32,759 bases of DNA from Pseudomonadota bacterium (GCA_009924135.1 RFSE01000050.1:1-32759); one strand, 5' to 3'. Counted from the first letter of the stretch, positions 15,004 through 23,723 are shown. Program-made: numbers and translations. The notes: generated by a model from the letters alone, not told the origin.

Positions 15004-17325
15004 TCACGGAAACGTCGGCTTCAGGTCGCGGATGTTTTCGAGCTTCGCATCCGCGCCGAGGGCCGGGGCGTACAGCATCACGGGCGCGACGATGCCGCCG
15101 GTGCCCAGTTCGTTCACCACCTCGTTGGAAATGAGCACCACGAGGCTGTTCCTGCCCGGCTTCACGGCGGCGGTCGCATCCATTTCGAACGGGTAAAAGG
15201 CTGCGCCGGGGCTGTTGCCGATGTGCTGGCCGTTCACCCAGATCTTCGCGGCCTCGTCCACGCCGCCGCACCAGAGGAAGACCCGTTTCCCGGCGAACTT
15301 CGCGGGCACGTCCACGGTCGTGCGATACCACGCCTGGCCCTTGTAGTAGCGCAGGCCTTGATTGCTCCACGACGAACTGGAGGTCTTGAGCTTCTGCCAG
15401 TTGCCGCCCGTGGTCTCCGGCCGCCAGAGGCCGATGTCCTCGCCGATCTTCGCGGGGTCGATCTGGAACTGCCATTCGTCGGGCGCGGCGGCGACGAGTT
15501 CGTTACCCTCGGTGACGCGCTTGAAGCCCTGCTCCGTGGCCGGTCGGTAAAAGCGCTTCATGTAGTTCACATAGGTGCTGAAACGCCCGGCGGACACCAT
15601 CGCCACGGGCTTGGTGCCCATGAGTTCCCCGGCCACAGCGTCGAGCTTCGTCAGCTCGGCCTTCGCGGTGACAAAGTCCACGCGCGCGCGGGCATCCATC
15701 ATCGTGTTGAACGCATCAACCATGTCGAGGGACTGGCCCATGACCTGCACGCGCGCGGCGTAATCGCTGCCGGCCGGGGCGAGCTTGGTGGCCTGCTGGA
15801 TCAAAGCCAGGGCCTTCGCGCGCAACGCCGGCGGGTAGAAGTGCGGCATGTCCCACGCACAGCCCGTGGAGAAATCGCTGTCGCGCAACGCGGCGTCCAT
15901 GAGCGTGAGGTACTCGCCCATCGGCGCGGCGGCGGGGCCGAAGAACTTCTCGTGGCAGTCCTTCAACAACGCGTCCACATCCGCCTGATGATTCCACATG
16001 AGCTTCGCCGCGATGTACATCGAGGGGAACTGCGGCGCGTAGTTCGGGAAGGTCTCGACCCGCCAGCCCTTTACACCGAGCGCGTGGCACGCGGGGATTT
16101 CATCGCGCAACCGGTGGACGATGATGAACGGGAAGCCGGGATCGGCGAGGTTGCTCCAGTAGCCGCGGTCGTACAGCTCGGGCAGCAGCTTGCCCCACTC
16201 CTGATAGAGCCAGCGCGCGTAGCTCTTCTCCGGCGCGATGGGATTCGAGAAACCATGCACCCGGTCCAGCGCGATGGGCGCAAGCGCTCCCATGATGCGC
16301 GGGTCGGGCTTCCAGCGCTTCGGCGGGCGCATGTAGGAGTGGTAAATATAGAACGCGAGTTTGGTGTCCGGGAACTCGCCCTCAACCCCCTTGAGCACCT
16401 GGTTGAAGAACCAGATGTAGCGGTCTGTCACGGACAACTCGTTGGAAAACGGATCAAAGTCGCCTCCGTCCAGCGCGCGGCAACGTTCGCACTCGCAGAA
16501 GCCGCCGCCGTCGTTGGGACCCATGCCGATGACCGGCCCGCGCCCCGCCTTGCGCGCCTGCCTCACGTGGTTGATGGCGTACTCGACGAGCTTGGGATTC
16601 GACACGCAGTGCTGCCGCGTGGTGCGCTGGCCTTTTACCAGCGAGAACATCTCGGCGACCTCCTGATTTTCAATCTTCTTGGTGGCCTTGTCGATCGTGG
16701 CCTTCGGCGCGGGCAATCCGTGACCGCCGGGAAACGCCACGCCCCCGCAGCGCACACGCACCTGCCAGTCGCGGTCCGGCATCTGGAACCACCGCGAGGG
16801 AAAGGACGGCGACTGCGTGGTCTGCTGCGTCCGCACGTCCACGGTGGCCAGCTTGGGAATAACCGTGCCGAGCTCGCCGGGCATGAACCACCGGCAGCCG
16901 AGCTGTTCGAGCAGTTCCATCGCACCGAAGTGCGTGCCCTCTTCGACGCCCGCAATTATCACCGCGTCCGCCGTCACCTGCAGGGCGAACGCGCCGCGCA
17001 CGGCGCTCGCGGGCAAGGCCACGCGCTCGCGGACATTGCGACCGAGGAAAACGGGGATGCGACCGGCCGCCTTGCTCTTGGCGATGAAGTCGTTGACCTC
17101 GGCCGCGTTAACCGTGGCGGTCTCCAGCTTCGCGCCGGACATTTTTTCGAGGTGCGTGGTGAGTTCCTTCGCCGCGAGTTGTTCGTGCTCATCCGGCGAG
17201 GCGGGCAACGCGAGCACGGCGGCGGACTGGCCGCTCTTCACCAAGGTGGCGGCTTGCAGCGGGATGGCCGCGAGCAAGGTGAAGAGCAACGACAACGCGA
17301 ATGGGTAGGCGGCGCGTGAAATCAT
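15004..17325 (-). CDS. secreted DUF4838 glycoside-hydrolase-like protein
   Basis: This is a 773-residue exported protein. Signal peptide is 1-25 (FALSLLFTLLAAIPLQAA). Residues about 28-165 resemble the alpha-glucuronidase-type N-terminal domain (EHEQLAAKELTTHLEKMSG, FLGRNVRER, EEGTHFGAMELLEQLGCRWFMPGE). The centre, to about 560, has DUF4838 hallmarks such as GMGPNDGGGFCECERC (Cys277, Cys279, Cys282) and the YIWFFNQVLKGVEGEFPDTKLAF block. The last 120 residues form a GH2-like sugar-binding jelly roll (WYRTTVDVPAKFAGKRVFL, KIWVNGQHIG). Related proteins are common in polysaccharide-degrading Bacteroidetes, planctomycetes and Verrucomicrobia. Activity on a uronic-acid or glycan substrate is inferred. 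The catalytic residues are not identified. Confidence 0.9.
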   Translation of the reverse strand: MISRAAYPFALSLLFTLLAAIPLQAATLVKSGQSAAVLALPASPDEHEQLAAKELTTHLEKMSGAKLETATVNAAEVNDFIAKSKAAGRIPVFLGRNVRERVALPASAVRGAFALQVTADAVIIAGVEEGTHFGAMELLEQLGCRWFMPGELGTVIPKLATVDVRTQQTTQSPSFPSRWFQMPDRDWQVRVRCGGVAFPGGHGLPAPKATIDKATKKIENQEVAEMFSLVKGQRTTRQHCVSNPKLVEYAINHVRQARKAGRGPVIGMGPNDGGGFCECERCRALDGGDFDPFSNELSVTDRYIWFFNQVLKGVEGEFPDTKLAFYIYHSYMRPPKRWKPDPRIMGALAPIALDRVHGFSNPIAPEKSYARWLYQEWGKLLPELYDRGYWSNLADPGFPFIIVHRLRDEIPACHALGVKGWRVETFPNYAPQFPSMYIAAKLMWNHQADVDALLKDCHEKFFGPAAAPMGEYLTLMDAALRDSDFSTGCAWDMPHFYPPALRAKALALIQQATKLAPAGSDYAARVQVMGQSLDMVDAFNTMMDARARVDFVTAKAELTKLDAVAGELMGTKPVAMVSAGRFSTYVNYMKRFYRPATEQGFKRVTEGNELVAAAPDEWQFQIDPAKIGEDIGLWRPETTGGNWQKLKTSSSSWSNQGLRYYKGQAWYRTTVDVPAKFAGKRVFLWCGGVDEAAKIWVNGQHIGNSPGAAFYPFEMDATAAVKPGRNSLVVLISNEVVNELGTGGIVAPVMLYAPALGADAKLENIRDLKPTFP

Positions 17326-17388
17326 GTCCTGCTACTGACGCAGACGAGGTGGTTTCTGCTCATCGGTGGGTTCGTGGCGATGTGGCCC

Positions 17389-17555
17389 GTGGCGGCAGGC
17401 ATCCTGCCTGCCGTAGAGCCGGGCGTCCCGCCCGGCGGACAGAACGCCACCCAGTTAAAGGACACTTTAAACTTCACAGCCCCGCCACCCTTCGTGGCGT
17501 TCTATCCGGGCGGCAGGATGCCGCTCTCTACGTCAGGCGGGACGCCTGACGCCAC
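17389..17555. repeat. four-hairpin repeat, family D copy 4
   Basis: It has the same order as copy 3: GTGGCGGCAGGC end, two GC-rich hairpins separated by tagag, about 69 bp spacer, two further hairpins separated by ctcta, GCCAC end. The spacer carries its own perfect 10-bp inverted repeat, agaacgccac/gtggcgttct. It lies between divergent genes, immediately upstream of the MFS gene, so transcription of that gene must start within or after it. Confidence 0.9.
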
Positions 17556-17578
17556 ATGCACGAACACTCGCGCCGGGC

Positions 17579-18916
17579 TTGAGTTCCGTCGCGCCAGACC
17601 GTTCACTCGCGCGTATCAACGCCACCGCCACCAACTTGCCGCCGCCCGCCAATTCCGTGGGGCGCGTCGTGCTCGCCAGCTTCATCGGCACCACGATTGA
17701 GTGGTATGACTTCTTTCTTTACGGCACGGCGGCGGCGCTGGTGTTCAACAAGCTGTTCTTTCCCAACGTGGACCCGCTCGTGGGGACCATGGCGGCGTTT
17801 GGCACGTCGGCGGTCGGATTCGTCGCCCGTCCGCTCGGCGGGGTCATCTTTGGCCATTACGGAGACAAACTGGGGCGCAAGTCCGTGCTCGTCGCCACGC
17901 TGATGCTCATGGGTGTGGCGACCCTCTGCATCGGCCTGCTGCCGACCTACGAACAAGTCGGCATGCTCGCGCCCCTGTTGCTGGTGACGTTGCGCCTCGT
18001 GCAAGGGCTGGGCGTGGGCGGCGAATGGGGCGGCGCGGTGTTGATGGCCGTGGAGCACGGACATCTAGGGAAGCGCGGGCTTTACGCGAGCTGTGTTCAA
18101 GCCGGCGTCCCGGTCGGGTTGCTGCTGGCCAACGGGGTTTTCGGCGTGTGTTCGCGCCTGCCGGAAAAAGATTTTCTCGCGTGGGGCTGGCGCGTGCCGT
18201 TCCTGCTGGGAATTCTGCTGCTCGCAGTCGGGATGTTCATCCGGCTGCGCGTGCTGGAAAGCCCGTTGTTCACGGCGGCCAAGGCGGCGGCACCCGAAGC
18301 CTCACCGCGTCTCCCGGTGCTGGAAGCCATCCGCCTGCACCCGCGCAACGTGCTCGTGGCGATGGGTGCACGGTTCGCGGAGAACGTGTCCTTCTACGTC
18401 TTCACGCTCGTCGTGCTGACCTACGCAACGGCACAGGCCGGAGCGAGCAAGTCTGATGTGCTGAACGGCGTACTGATCGGCTCGGCGGTGCAGCTCTTTG
18501 CGATTCCCTTCTTCGGCGCGTTGTCGGACCGCATCGGCCGGCGACCGGTGTACCTCGGCGGAGCGTTGGCGCTGGCGCTGTTTGCGTTTCCGTTCTTCTG
18601 GCTGGTGGACACGCGCACGACGACCGGGCTGTGGGTGGCGATTAGCACCGGGTTGTTCATCCACTCGGCGATGTATGGCCCACAGGCGGCGTTTTTCTCG
18701 GAGCTGTTCAGCACGCGCGTGCGGTGCAGTGGGGCATCGCTGGGCTACCAGCTTGCGTCCCCGCTGGCGGGCGGACTGGCCCCGCTAATCGCCACGGCGT
18801 TGCTCAAGTGGGCGGATGGGAAGCCCTGGCCCGTGTCGCTCTACCTCATCGCGATGTCCGCCATCACGCTGGTGTCCGTGTGGTGCGCGAAGGAGACGAA
18901 CCGGACGGAATTGTAA
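17579..18916 (+). CDS. MFS transporter, metabolite:H+ symporter (MHS) type
   Basis: This is a 445-residue, 12-helix permease. Diagnostic motifs are FIGTTIEWYDFFLYG (34-48), FVARPLGGVIFGHYGDKLGRKSVL (the loop 2-3 signature), RLVQGLGVGGEWGGAVLMAVEH, and a second GRRPVYLGGA-type loop after helix 8. This layout marks the MHS subfamily, whose characterised members import shikimate, 2-oxoglutarate, citrate or proline with protons. The substrate here is unknown; proximity to a CoA-transferase and a reductase suggests a small organic acid. The start is a TTG at 17579, the first in-frame start after the repeat; the GTG in NSVGRVV is an alternative that still retains helix 1. Confidence 0.93.
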   Translation: MSSVAPDRSLARINATATNLPPPANSVGRVVLASFIGTTIEWYDFFLYGTAAALVFNKLFFPNVDPLVGTMAAFGTSAVGFVARPLGGVIFGHYGDKLGRKSVLVATLMLMGVATLCIGLLPTYEQVGMLAPLLLVTLRLVQGLGVGGEWGGAVLMAVEHGHLGKRGLYASCVQAGVPVGLLLANGVFGVCSRLPEKDFLAWGWRVPFLLGILLLAVGMFIRLRVLESPLFTAAKAAAPEASPRLPVLEAIRLHPRNVLVAMGARFAENVSFYVFTLVVLTYATAQAGASKSDVLNGVLIGSAVQLFAIPFFGALSDRIGRRPVYLGGALALALFAFPFFWLVDTRTTTGLWVAISTGLFIHSAMYGPQAAFFSELFSTRVRCSGASLGYQLASPLAGGLAPLIATALLKWADGKPWPVSLYLIAMSAITLVSVWCAKETNRTEL

Positions 18917-18938
18917 GACCGGTAGACACACCGTTGCC

Positions 18939-19002
18939 CGGTAGGAGCGAGACTCCGTCGAACCCCATTGCGAGCGCAGCGAGGCGAGCAACGCGAGCAT
19001 CT
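18939..19002. repeat. GCGAGCGCAGCGAGC-type repeat
   Basis: The blocks gtaggagcgagactccgtcg and gcgagcgcagcgaggcgagc match the segment at 13533-13600. It is in the 106-bp gap between convergent MFS and CoA-transferase genes. Confidence 0.65.
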
Positions 19003-19022
19003 TTACAGCTCCACTGAGATGC

Positions 19023-20552
19023 TCACTTCGCAAAGCACTCCGCTGGCATTGGTCCGGGAGTGCTGACGTGCGGGGTGAACTCCATCTGGCGCAGCACGTC
19101 GGCAGCGAGATCGGTGCCGGGGGCGAGTTCGCGGAGATGCAGGCCGTCCGCCTTCAGCTCGAACACGGCGCGCTCGGTGACGTAGAGCACCTGCTGGCCG
19201 TTGCGCACCGCGGTGGGGCCGTGAAAGCAGACCTGCGCAACCTGCCGGACAAACTTCGCCTTCTTCCCCTCGCGGACAATCCGCAACGTGCCGTCCACTG
19301 CGTCCACCGCCAGGCCTTCCGTCCGGAAGGTGCAAGTGAAGACGACGCGTTTCGCACTCTGCGTGATGTTCACGAAACCGCCGACACCGCAGAAGCAGCC
19401 GCCCCCGAGCGCGCTGACATTCACGCTGCCCTCGGCGTCCACCTCCAACGCACCCAGCACGGCGATGTCCAGCCCGCCGCCGTCGTAGAAATCAAACTGC
19501 GACGGCTGGTCCACCACCGCCTCCGGATGCGCGCTGCAACCAAAACTCAGTCCGCCGGCCGGCACGCCACCAATGGGACCGCTTTCCACCGTGAGCGTAA
19601 AATCTTTCAACCGCCCCGTCTCCGCTGCAACTGCCGCGACGGATTCGGGCAGGCCAATGCCGAGGTTCACTATCTCACCTGTCTGGATTTCACGTAGCGC
19701 GCGGCGGCCGATGATTTTCCGTTCGCTGAAGGGCATCGGGTCGAAGACGGCCGCGCGTCCCAGGCTATTTACGTAGGCCTCATTAAACGTCTCGGCGAAG
19801 GTCTGGTCATGCTGCACCCCGTCCGAAACGACGATGTAATCCACGAAAATACCCGGCACCCGCACCGCCTTGGGATCGCGGTTGTGCTCCACGATCCGCT
19901 CGACCTGCGCGATGACTATGCCGCCGTGGTTGCGCGCGGCCTGCGCGATGGGCAGCACCTCGCCGATGATCGCCTCACGTTCAAGGGTGAGGTTGCCGTG
20001 CGCGTCGGCGGTCGTTGCGCGGATGAGGCCCACCGTGACCGGGAATGTGCGGTAGCGCAGCCAGTCCTCGCCATCGAGGGAGATGCGTTCGACCAGCAAT
20101 TCGGTGGTGCGTGTGTTCAACCGGCCCCCGCCATTAACGGGGTCGATGAAGGTGTTCATCCCGATGCGCGTGAAGATGCCGGGCCGCTTCGCGGCGATCT
20201 CACGCAGCAGCACGCAGAGGACGCCCTGCGGCAGGTTGTAGGCCTCGATCTGGTTCGCCATGGCGAGCTGGCCCAGCTTGGGCGCGAGGTTCCAGTGACC
20301 GCCGACGACGCGCTTGAGCAAACCCGCATGGGCGAGGTGGTTCAGGCCGCGAGTCCGGCGGTCGCCCTGGCCGGCGCAGTAAACCAGTGTGAGATCACGC
20401 GGCGTGCCTGTCTCGAGGAAGCGCTGCTCCAAGGCGGACGAAAGCAGCTCCGGATGCCCCGCTCCGACGAAGCCCCCGACCGCGACCGTCGCCCCGGACG
20501 GAATCGCGGCCACCGCTTCAGCGGCGGAAACAATGCGGGCCGCAGATCTCAT
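19023..20552 (-). CDS. single-chain CoA-transferase (family I, YdiF/acetate-CoA transferase type)
   Basis: This is a 509-residue protein with alpha and beta subunit halves fused, the usual length for YdiF-type enzymes. The N-terminal half has the GxGGFVGAGHPELL CoA-binding region (25-37). The C-terminal half begins near 275 with RRALREIQTGEIVNLGIGLPESV. The catalytic glutamate is Glu323 in TVESGPIGGVPAGG. The enzyme moves CoA between short-chain acyl-CoA and free acids through a glutamyl-CoA thioester; donor and acceptor cannot be read from sequence. Codirectional with the FabG-like reductase upstream, though about 190 bp of nested repeats separate them. Together with the convergent MHS transporter it suggests uptake and activation of a small acid. 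Confidence 0.93.
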   Translation of the reverse strand: MRSAARIVSAAEAVAAIPSGATVAVGGFVGAGHPELLSSALEQRFLETGTPRDLTLVYCAGQGDRRTRGLNHLAHAGLLKRVVGGHWNLAPKLGQLAMANQIEAYNLPQGVLCVLLREIAAKRPGIFTRIGMNTFIDPVNGGGRLNTRTTELLVERISLDGEDWLRYRTFPVTVGLIRATTADAHGNLTLEREAIIGEVLPIAQAARNHGGIVIAQVERIVEHNRDPKAVRVPGIFVDYIVVSDGVQHDQTFAETFNEAYVNSLGRAAVFDPMPFSERKIIGRRALREIQTGEIVNLGIGLPESVAAVAAETGRLKDFTLTVESGPIGGVPAGGLSFGCSAHPEAVVDQPSQFDFYDGGGLDIAVLGALEVDAEGSVNVSALGGGCFCGVGGFVNITQSAKRVVFTCTFRTEGLAVDAVDGTLRIVREGKKAKFVRQVAQVCFHGPTAVRNGQQVLYVTERAVFELKADGLHLRELAPGTDLAADVLRQMEFTPHVSTPGPMPAECFAK

Positions 20553-20567
20553 GGTTGGGCAGAGTTA

Positions 20568-20744
20568 TTTTTTAGCCACAGATGGAACACAGATGAAACA
20601 CGGATGGGGAAAATCATCAGGAAAGCAGGAAGTGAAGACACTGTTTGGGTGTCCGGCTCTTTCCTGCCTTCCTGCTTTCCTGATAGAATCTCGGTCTTTC
20701 CCCATCTGTGTTTCATCTGTGTTCCATCTGTGGCCAAAAAATTA
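20568..20744. repeat. long palindrome, family A copy 2, with family B nested inside
   Basis: The outer arms are about 40 bp (left 20571-20610 with agccacagatggaacacaga, right about 20697-20744 with its complement). They extend as near-complementary A/T runs into the stop codon of the reductase gene. The interior holds a family B element: atcaggaaagcaggaag at 20616-20632 and its perfect complement at 20668-20684. If transcribed, nearly the whole 175 bp could fold into one stem. Confidence 0.88.
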
Positions 20745-21503
20745 ACCGCGCCATCCTCCGTTGACTTCGAGAGTCTGGCCGCTGACGTAGCTGGCGAGCG
20801 GGGAGCAGAGGAAGAGGGCGACGTTCGCGACTTCCGTCGGGGTGCCGAGGCGCGCGAGGGGAATGTTCTTCAGCATCTCGGCCCGCGCGGCCTCGGGGAT
20901 GGTTGCAGCCATCGCGGTGTCGATGACCCCGGGCGCGATCGCGTTGGCGCGGATGCCGCGTCGCGCACACTCGCGGGCCAGCACACGCATCATGGCCTGC
21001 ACGCCCGCTTTCGCGGCGGCGTAGTTCGTCTGGCCGAAGAAGCCCTGGATCGCCGCGATGCTGCCCATGCTCACGATGGCCCCGTGGTCGCGCATGACTT
21101 CGACGCCAAATTTGCAGCAGTGGAAGACCCCGGTGAGATTCACATCGATCACGGCCTCCCAGTCGTCCGGCGACATCTTGGCGAGGGTGCGGTCGCGGAG
21201 GATGGCGGCGTTGTTGATCAGAAAATCCAGCCCGCCGCGTTGCGCCTTCACCGCCTGCATCATGGCGCGGACGGCTTCGGCGTCGGCAACATTGGCGGCC
21301 TGCAAGTCGGCGCTGCCGGGCCGCAGGGCGTTCAGTTCGGCGGCCAGGCGTTCGGCATCCGCGCGCGTGGTGCCGAGGTCGGGGTGATTGAGCACCACGG
21401 TGGCCCCGGCGGCGTGGAAGGTGCGCGCAATCTGAGCCCCAATGCCCTGCGAGGCCCCGGTGATCAGGGCAACTTTGTTCGTTAAATCAATGGCGGTGGC
21501 CAT
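20742..21503 (-). CDS. short-chain dehydrogenase/reductase, FabG-like 3-oxoacyl reductase
   Basis: This is a 253-residue classical SDR. The cofactor motif TGASQGIG is at 15-22, and NNAA is at 97-100. Catalytic residues are Ser148 in MGSIAA, Tyr161 and Lys165 in NYAAAKAG. The C-terminus (SGQTLEVNGGWRG) is typical of FabG and acetoacetyl-CoA reductases. His39-Pro-Asp after the second strand does not firmly decide NADPH versus NADH. It could reduce 3-oxoacyl-ACP or 3-oxoacyl-CoA; the CoA-transferase downstream favours a CoA-linked hydroxyacid role, as inference only. Its TAA stop lies in the arm of the repeat that follows. The call fabG would be too specific. Confidence 0.9.
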   Translation of the reverse strand: MATAIDLTNKVALITGASQGIGAQIARTFHAAGATVVLNHPDLGTTRADAERLAAELNALRPGSADLQAANVADAEAVRAMMQAVKAQRGGLDFLINNAAILRDRTLAKMSPDDWEAVIDVNLTGVFHCCKFGVEVMRDHGAIVSMGSIAAIQGFFGQTNYAAAKAGVQAMMRVLARECARRGIRANAIAPGVIDTAMAATIPEAARAEMLKNIPLARLGTPTEVANVALFLCSPLASYVSGQTLEVNGGWRG

Positions 21504-21608
21504 GCGATCCGGCCATCAAACCGGAGACGCGGCACGAGTTCAACGAGTTTGCGGCGTGGCCCGGCTGAATTGGCTCTTCCCCGCATTTTGGCAGCGTGCA
21601 CGGAACGT

Positions 21609-21722
21609 GCCGCCTGTAGCGGCGGTCTGCGACCGCCGAGTTGCGCGGGCGGTCGCCCAAGCACGTGCAAACGTCCTGCTGGCCGTCCAACTCGGCGCTC
21701 ATAGAGCGCCGCTACAGCGGCC
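21609..21722. repeat. TGTAGCGGCG inverted repeat in a 315-bp intergenic gap
   Basis: The left arm gccgcctgtagcggcg and the right arm cgccgctacagcggc are near-complementary. A second pair, gccgagttg/caactcggc, and an inner gcacgtgc palindrome lie between. The rest of the 21504-21818 gap shows no convincing gene. Confidence 0.75.
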
Positions 21723-21818
21723 TGGACACTTCGTAGCCAGACGGTGCGCAGGATTCTGTTTGGAATACGTCCTCGGAAACTCTGCGAGAAACTGAGATGG
21801 TCCCGACTGAAACCCGCC

Positions 21819-22259
21819 TCAACCTTTCTTCCGGGTGAGCACCATGAGAAAGGCGTCCGGCGGAGTGCTGCGAAACTGGGTGGGCCGGGCTTTGCCGGGA
21901 TTGCCGGAGCACCATTTGAGCGTGTCGCCGTCGAACAGGAGGATGCCCTGGTAGAATTTCCCGCGCGTTTGCCCGCCGGTGCCATTGGCATCGATCGTCA
22001 ACATGGTCCCGGTCTTTCCGAGCGTAAACGTGCCTTCGCCGAGCGGGTTGCCTTGACCGTCTTTGGCAGTAATTTTTTCAGGCGTGATGACCAGTTCGCT
22101 GATTTTGGCGCGGGCACTGCCGGGACGCGAACCATCGCCTTCCACCGCCGCACCCTCCCAAACGCCGAGCAGTTTCTTCAGCTCGGCGGGCGGCTCCGCT
22201 GCTGAAGCGGGATTGACCAACACTGTAAGAATCAGGCCGAGGAGAAAATTGATTTTCAT
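21819..22259 (-). CDS. secreted TIGR03067-domain protein
   Basis: This is a 146-residue exported protein. Signal peptide is 1-20 (FLLGLILTVLVNPASAA). The mature part fits the TIGR03067 family found in planctomycetes and Verrucomicrobia: LKKLLGVWEGAAVEGDG near the start, ISELVITPEKI, the TIDANG segment, GILLFDGDTLKWC in the middle and FLMVLTRKK at the end. Members are small lipocalin-like beta proteins of unknown role. ATG 22259 is supported by the signal peptide and by the operator ending 23 bp upstream, the same spacing as at the gene starting at 24509. It lies directly downstream of the histidine-kinase gene on the same strand but appears to have its own promoter. Confidence 0.88.
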   Translation of the reverse strand: MKINFLLGLILTVLVNPASAAEPPAELKKLLGVWEGAAVEGDGSRPGSARAKISELVITPEKITAKDGQGNPLGEGTFTLGKTGTMLTIDANGTGGQTRGKFYQGILLFDGDTLKWCSGNPGKARPTQFRSTPPDAFLMVLTRKKG

Positions 22260-22282
22260 GCAGACAGGCTAACCGGACCGCC

Positions 22283-22320
22283 ATGAAGCGAAGATGAAAG
22301 GCACATGAAAACGGGTTCAT
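22283..22320 (-). promoter_or_regulatory. candidate response-regulator operator: three TTCAT boxes plus one inverted box, 11-bp period
   Basis: Read on the minus strand, ATGAA (22320-22316) is followed by TTCAT at 22309-22305, 22298-22294 and 22287-22283. Every step is exactly 11 bp, one helical turn. It ends 23 bp before the TIGR03067 start codon and overlaps the TGA stop of the histidine-kinase gene. A second copy with the same architecture is at 24448-24485. OmpR-family regulators typically bind tandem half-sites at about this period, which makes the neighbouring regulator the natural candidate. Confidence 0.72.
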
Positions 22321-23723
22321 CCGCGCCCGCTCTCCGGCAGCCGCACGCAAAACTCCGTCCCCTGACCCACCTCGCTGGCGACGCTCACCTTGCCGCCGTG
22401 CGCAGTGACCAGCGCCTCGACAATCGACAAGCCCAGGCCCGCGCCGCCGAACTCACGGGAACGCGCCTTGTCCACGCGATAGAAGCGCTCGAAGAGGTGC
22501 GGCAGGTGCTCCGCCGGAATGCCCGGCCCGGTGTCGCGCACGCGTACGACGGCTGCGCCCGATTCCGTGGCGACAGTCAAGGTCACGCCCTCGCCGCGCG
22601 GCGAGTAACGCAGCGCGTTTTCCACCAAATTGGCCAGCACGCGCTCGAGCGCCACACTGTCGCCGTGCACCACCGCCGGAGTCGGCGCGGACACGGTAAT
22701 GGTCACGCCGGCGAGGCCGCTGAGGCCCGCCAGCTTGCGCGCAACCTCCTGGCACAAGGCGGACAAGTCTACCTGTTCGCGGGCCGCGACACCTTCGCCG
22801 GCATCCGCGCGGGCGAGCGCGAGGAGGTTTTCGGTGAGTTTGGAGAGCCGCTCGATTTCCTCGCGGGCGCTCTGGAGCACTTCGCGGTAATCCTCGCCGG
22901 TGCGTTCGCGGCGGAGGGCGACTTCGATCTCGCCGCGCAGGACCGTCAGCGGCGTGCGCAATTCGTGCGAAGCGTCGGCCAGGAAGCGCTGTTGCGTCGT
23001 GTGTGCGGCTTCGAGTCGGTCGAGCAACTCGTTGAACGTGCGGGCGAGCCGCGCGAGTTCATCGTCCTGCGGCGGCACGAAAAGGCGTTCGCGCAGCCGG
23101 CCCTGCGCACCGATCAGGTGGGCGGACTCGCTGGCGGCGTCCACGGTGCGGAGCCAGTGGTTGAGGAGCAGGAGGGCCACCAGCCAGACGGCCGCCACGG
23201 TGGCCACCCCGCCGATCACCAGCCACTGACGCAACGTGCGCAAGCGGGCCTCGCGATCCCGCACCAGCACGGCACACTGGGCGAAGCCGGTGATTTGCTG
23301 CCGGCCGTCGCGGTAGAAGCTCACCGGCACGGTGGCCAGACGGACGAGTTCACCATCCTTGCGCGTCACGGTCTCCGTGTGGCCGGCGTGGGAAGTCTCG
23401 ACGGAACGCCGGGCGGCCTCGGACAGCGGCAGCGGGTCGGCGAGGTTGGCGGACTTGGCGATCAGGTTGCCCTCGATGCCGTAGAGCTGGACGAAGAGCC
23501 GTTGTTTGTCGGATTCGAGGAAGCTTTCCATCCACGGCTGGAGCTGCGGATTTCCGGCGTAGGTGGCCTTCGAGAGCATGAACGCCCGGTCCTGCACGAG
23601 CCGGTCGATGTCCGCGCGCACTGCGTCCGCCGCCGTGAGGTGCACGAACACGCCGAACGCCGCCACCGCCACCGTGGTCAGCACGGTGAGGCCGAGGAGC
23701 AGCCGGAAGCGGAAGGTGTTCAC
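22317..23723 (-). CDS. sensor histidine kinase (CusS/OmpR-partner type)
   Basis: This is a 468-residue membrane kinase. TM1 is about 8-30 and TM2 about 166-188, enclosing a periplasmic sensor region of about 130 residues. A HAMP segment follows (189-242). HisKA has His253 in ASHELRTPLT as phosphoacceptor. The ATPase domain has the N box NLVENALRYSP (365-375), G1 DTGPGIP (397-403), an F box in LFERFYRVD and G2 GGAGLGLS. It overlaps the response-regulator gene by 4 bp, a coupling typical of two-component operons. The stimulus is unknown; sequence-family resemblance to metal or envelope sensors is weak evidence. Confidence 0.95.
   Translation of the reverse strand: MNTFRFRLLLGLTVLTTVAVAAFGVFVHLTAADAVRADIDRLVQDRAFMLSKATYAGNPQLQPWMESFLESDKQRLFVQLYGIEGNLIAKSANLADPLPLSEAARRSVETSHAGHTETVTRKDGELVRLATVPVSFYRDGRQQITGFAQCAVLVRDREARLRTLRQWLVIGGVATVAAVWLVALLLLNHWLRTVDAASESAHLIGAQGRLRERLFVPPQDDELARLARTFNELLDRLEAAHTTQQRFLADASHELRTPLTVLRGEIEVALRRERTGEDYREVLQSAREEIERLSKLTENLLALARADAGEGVAAREQVDLSALCQEVARKLAGLSGLAGVTITVSAPTPAVVHGDSVALERVLANLVENALRYSPRGEGVTLTVATESGAAVVRVRDTGPGIPAEHLPHLFERFYRVDKARSREFGGAGLGLSIVEALVTAHGGKVSVASEVGQGTEFCVRLPESGRG

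Noticed and set aside
13705-17319. 1204-codon open frame on the + strand
   Set aside because: It lies antisense to the MBL and DUF4838 genes and crosses a family D repeat. The minus-strand frames have signal peptides and family motifs. The + product is low-complexity Arg/Val/Gly/His typical of a GC-rich shadow frame.
19809-21485. 558-codon open frame on the + strand
   Set aside because: Antisense to the CoA-transferase and reductase and runs through the nested palindrome; no recognisable protein.
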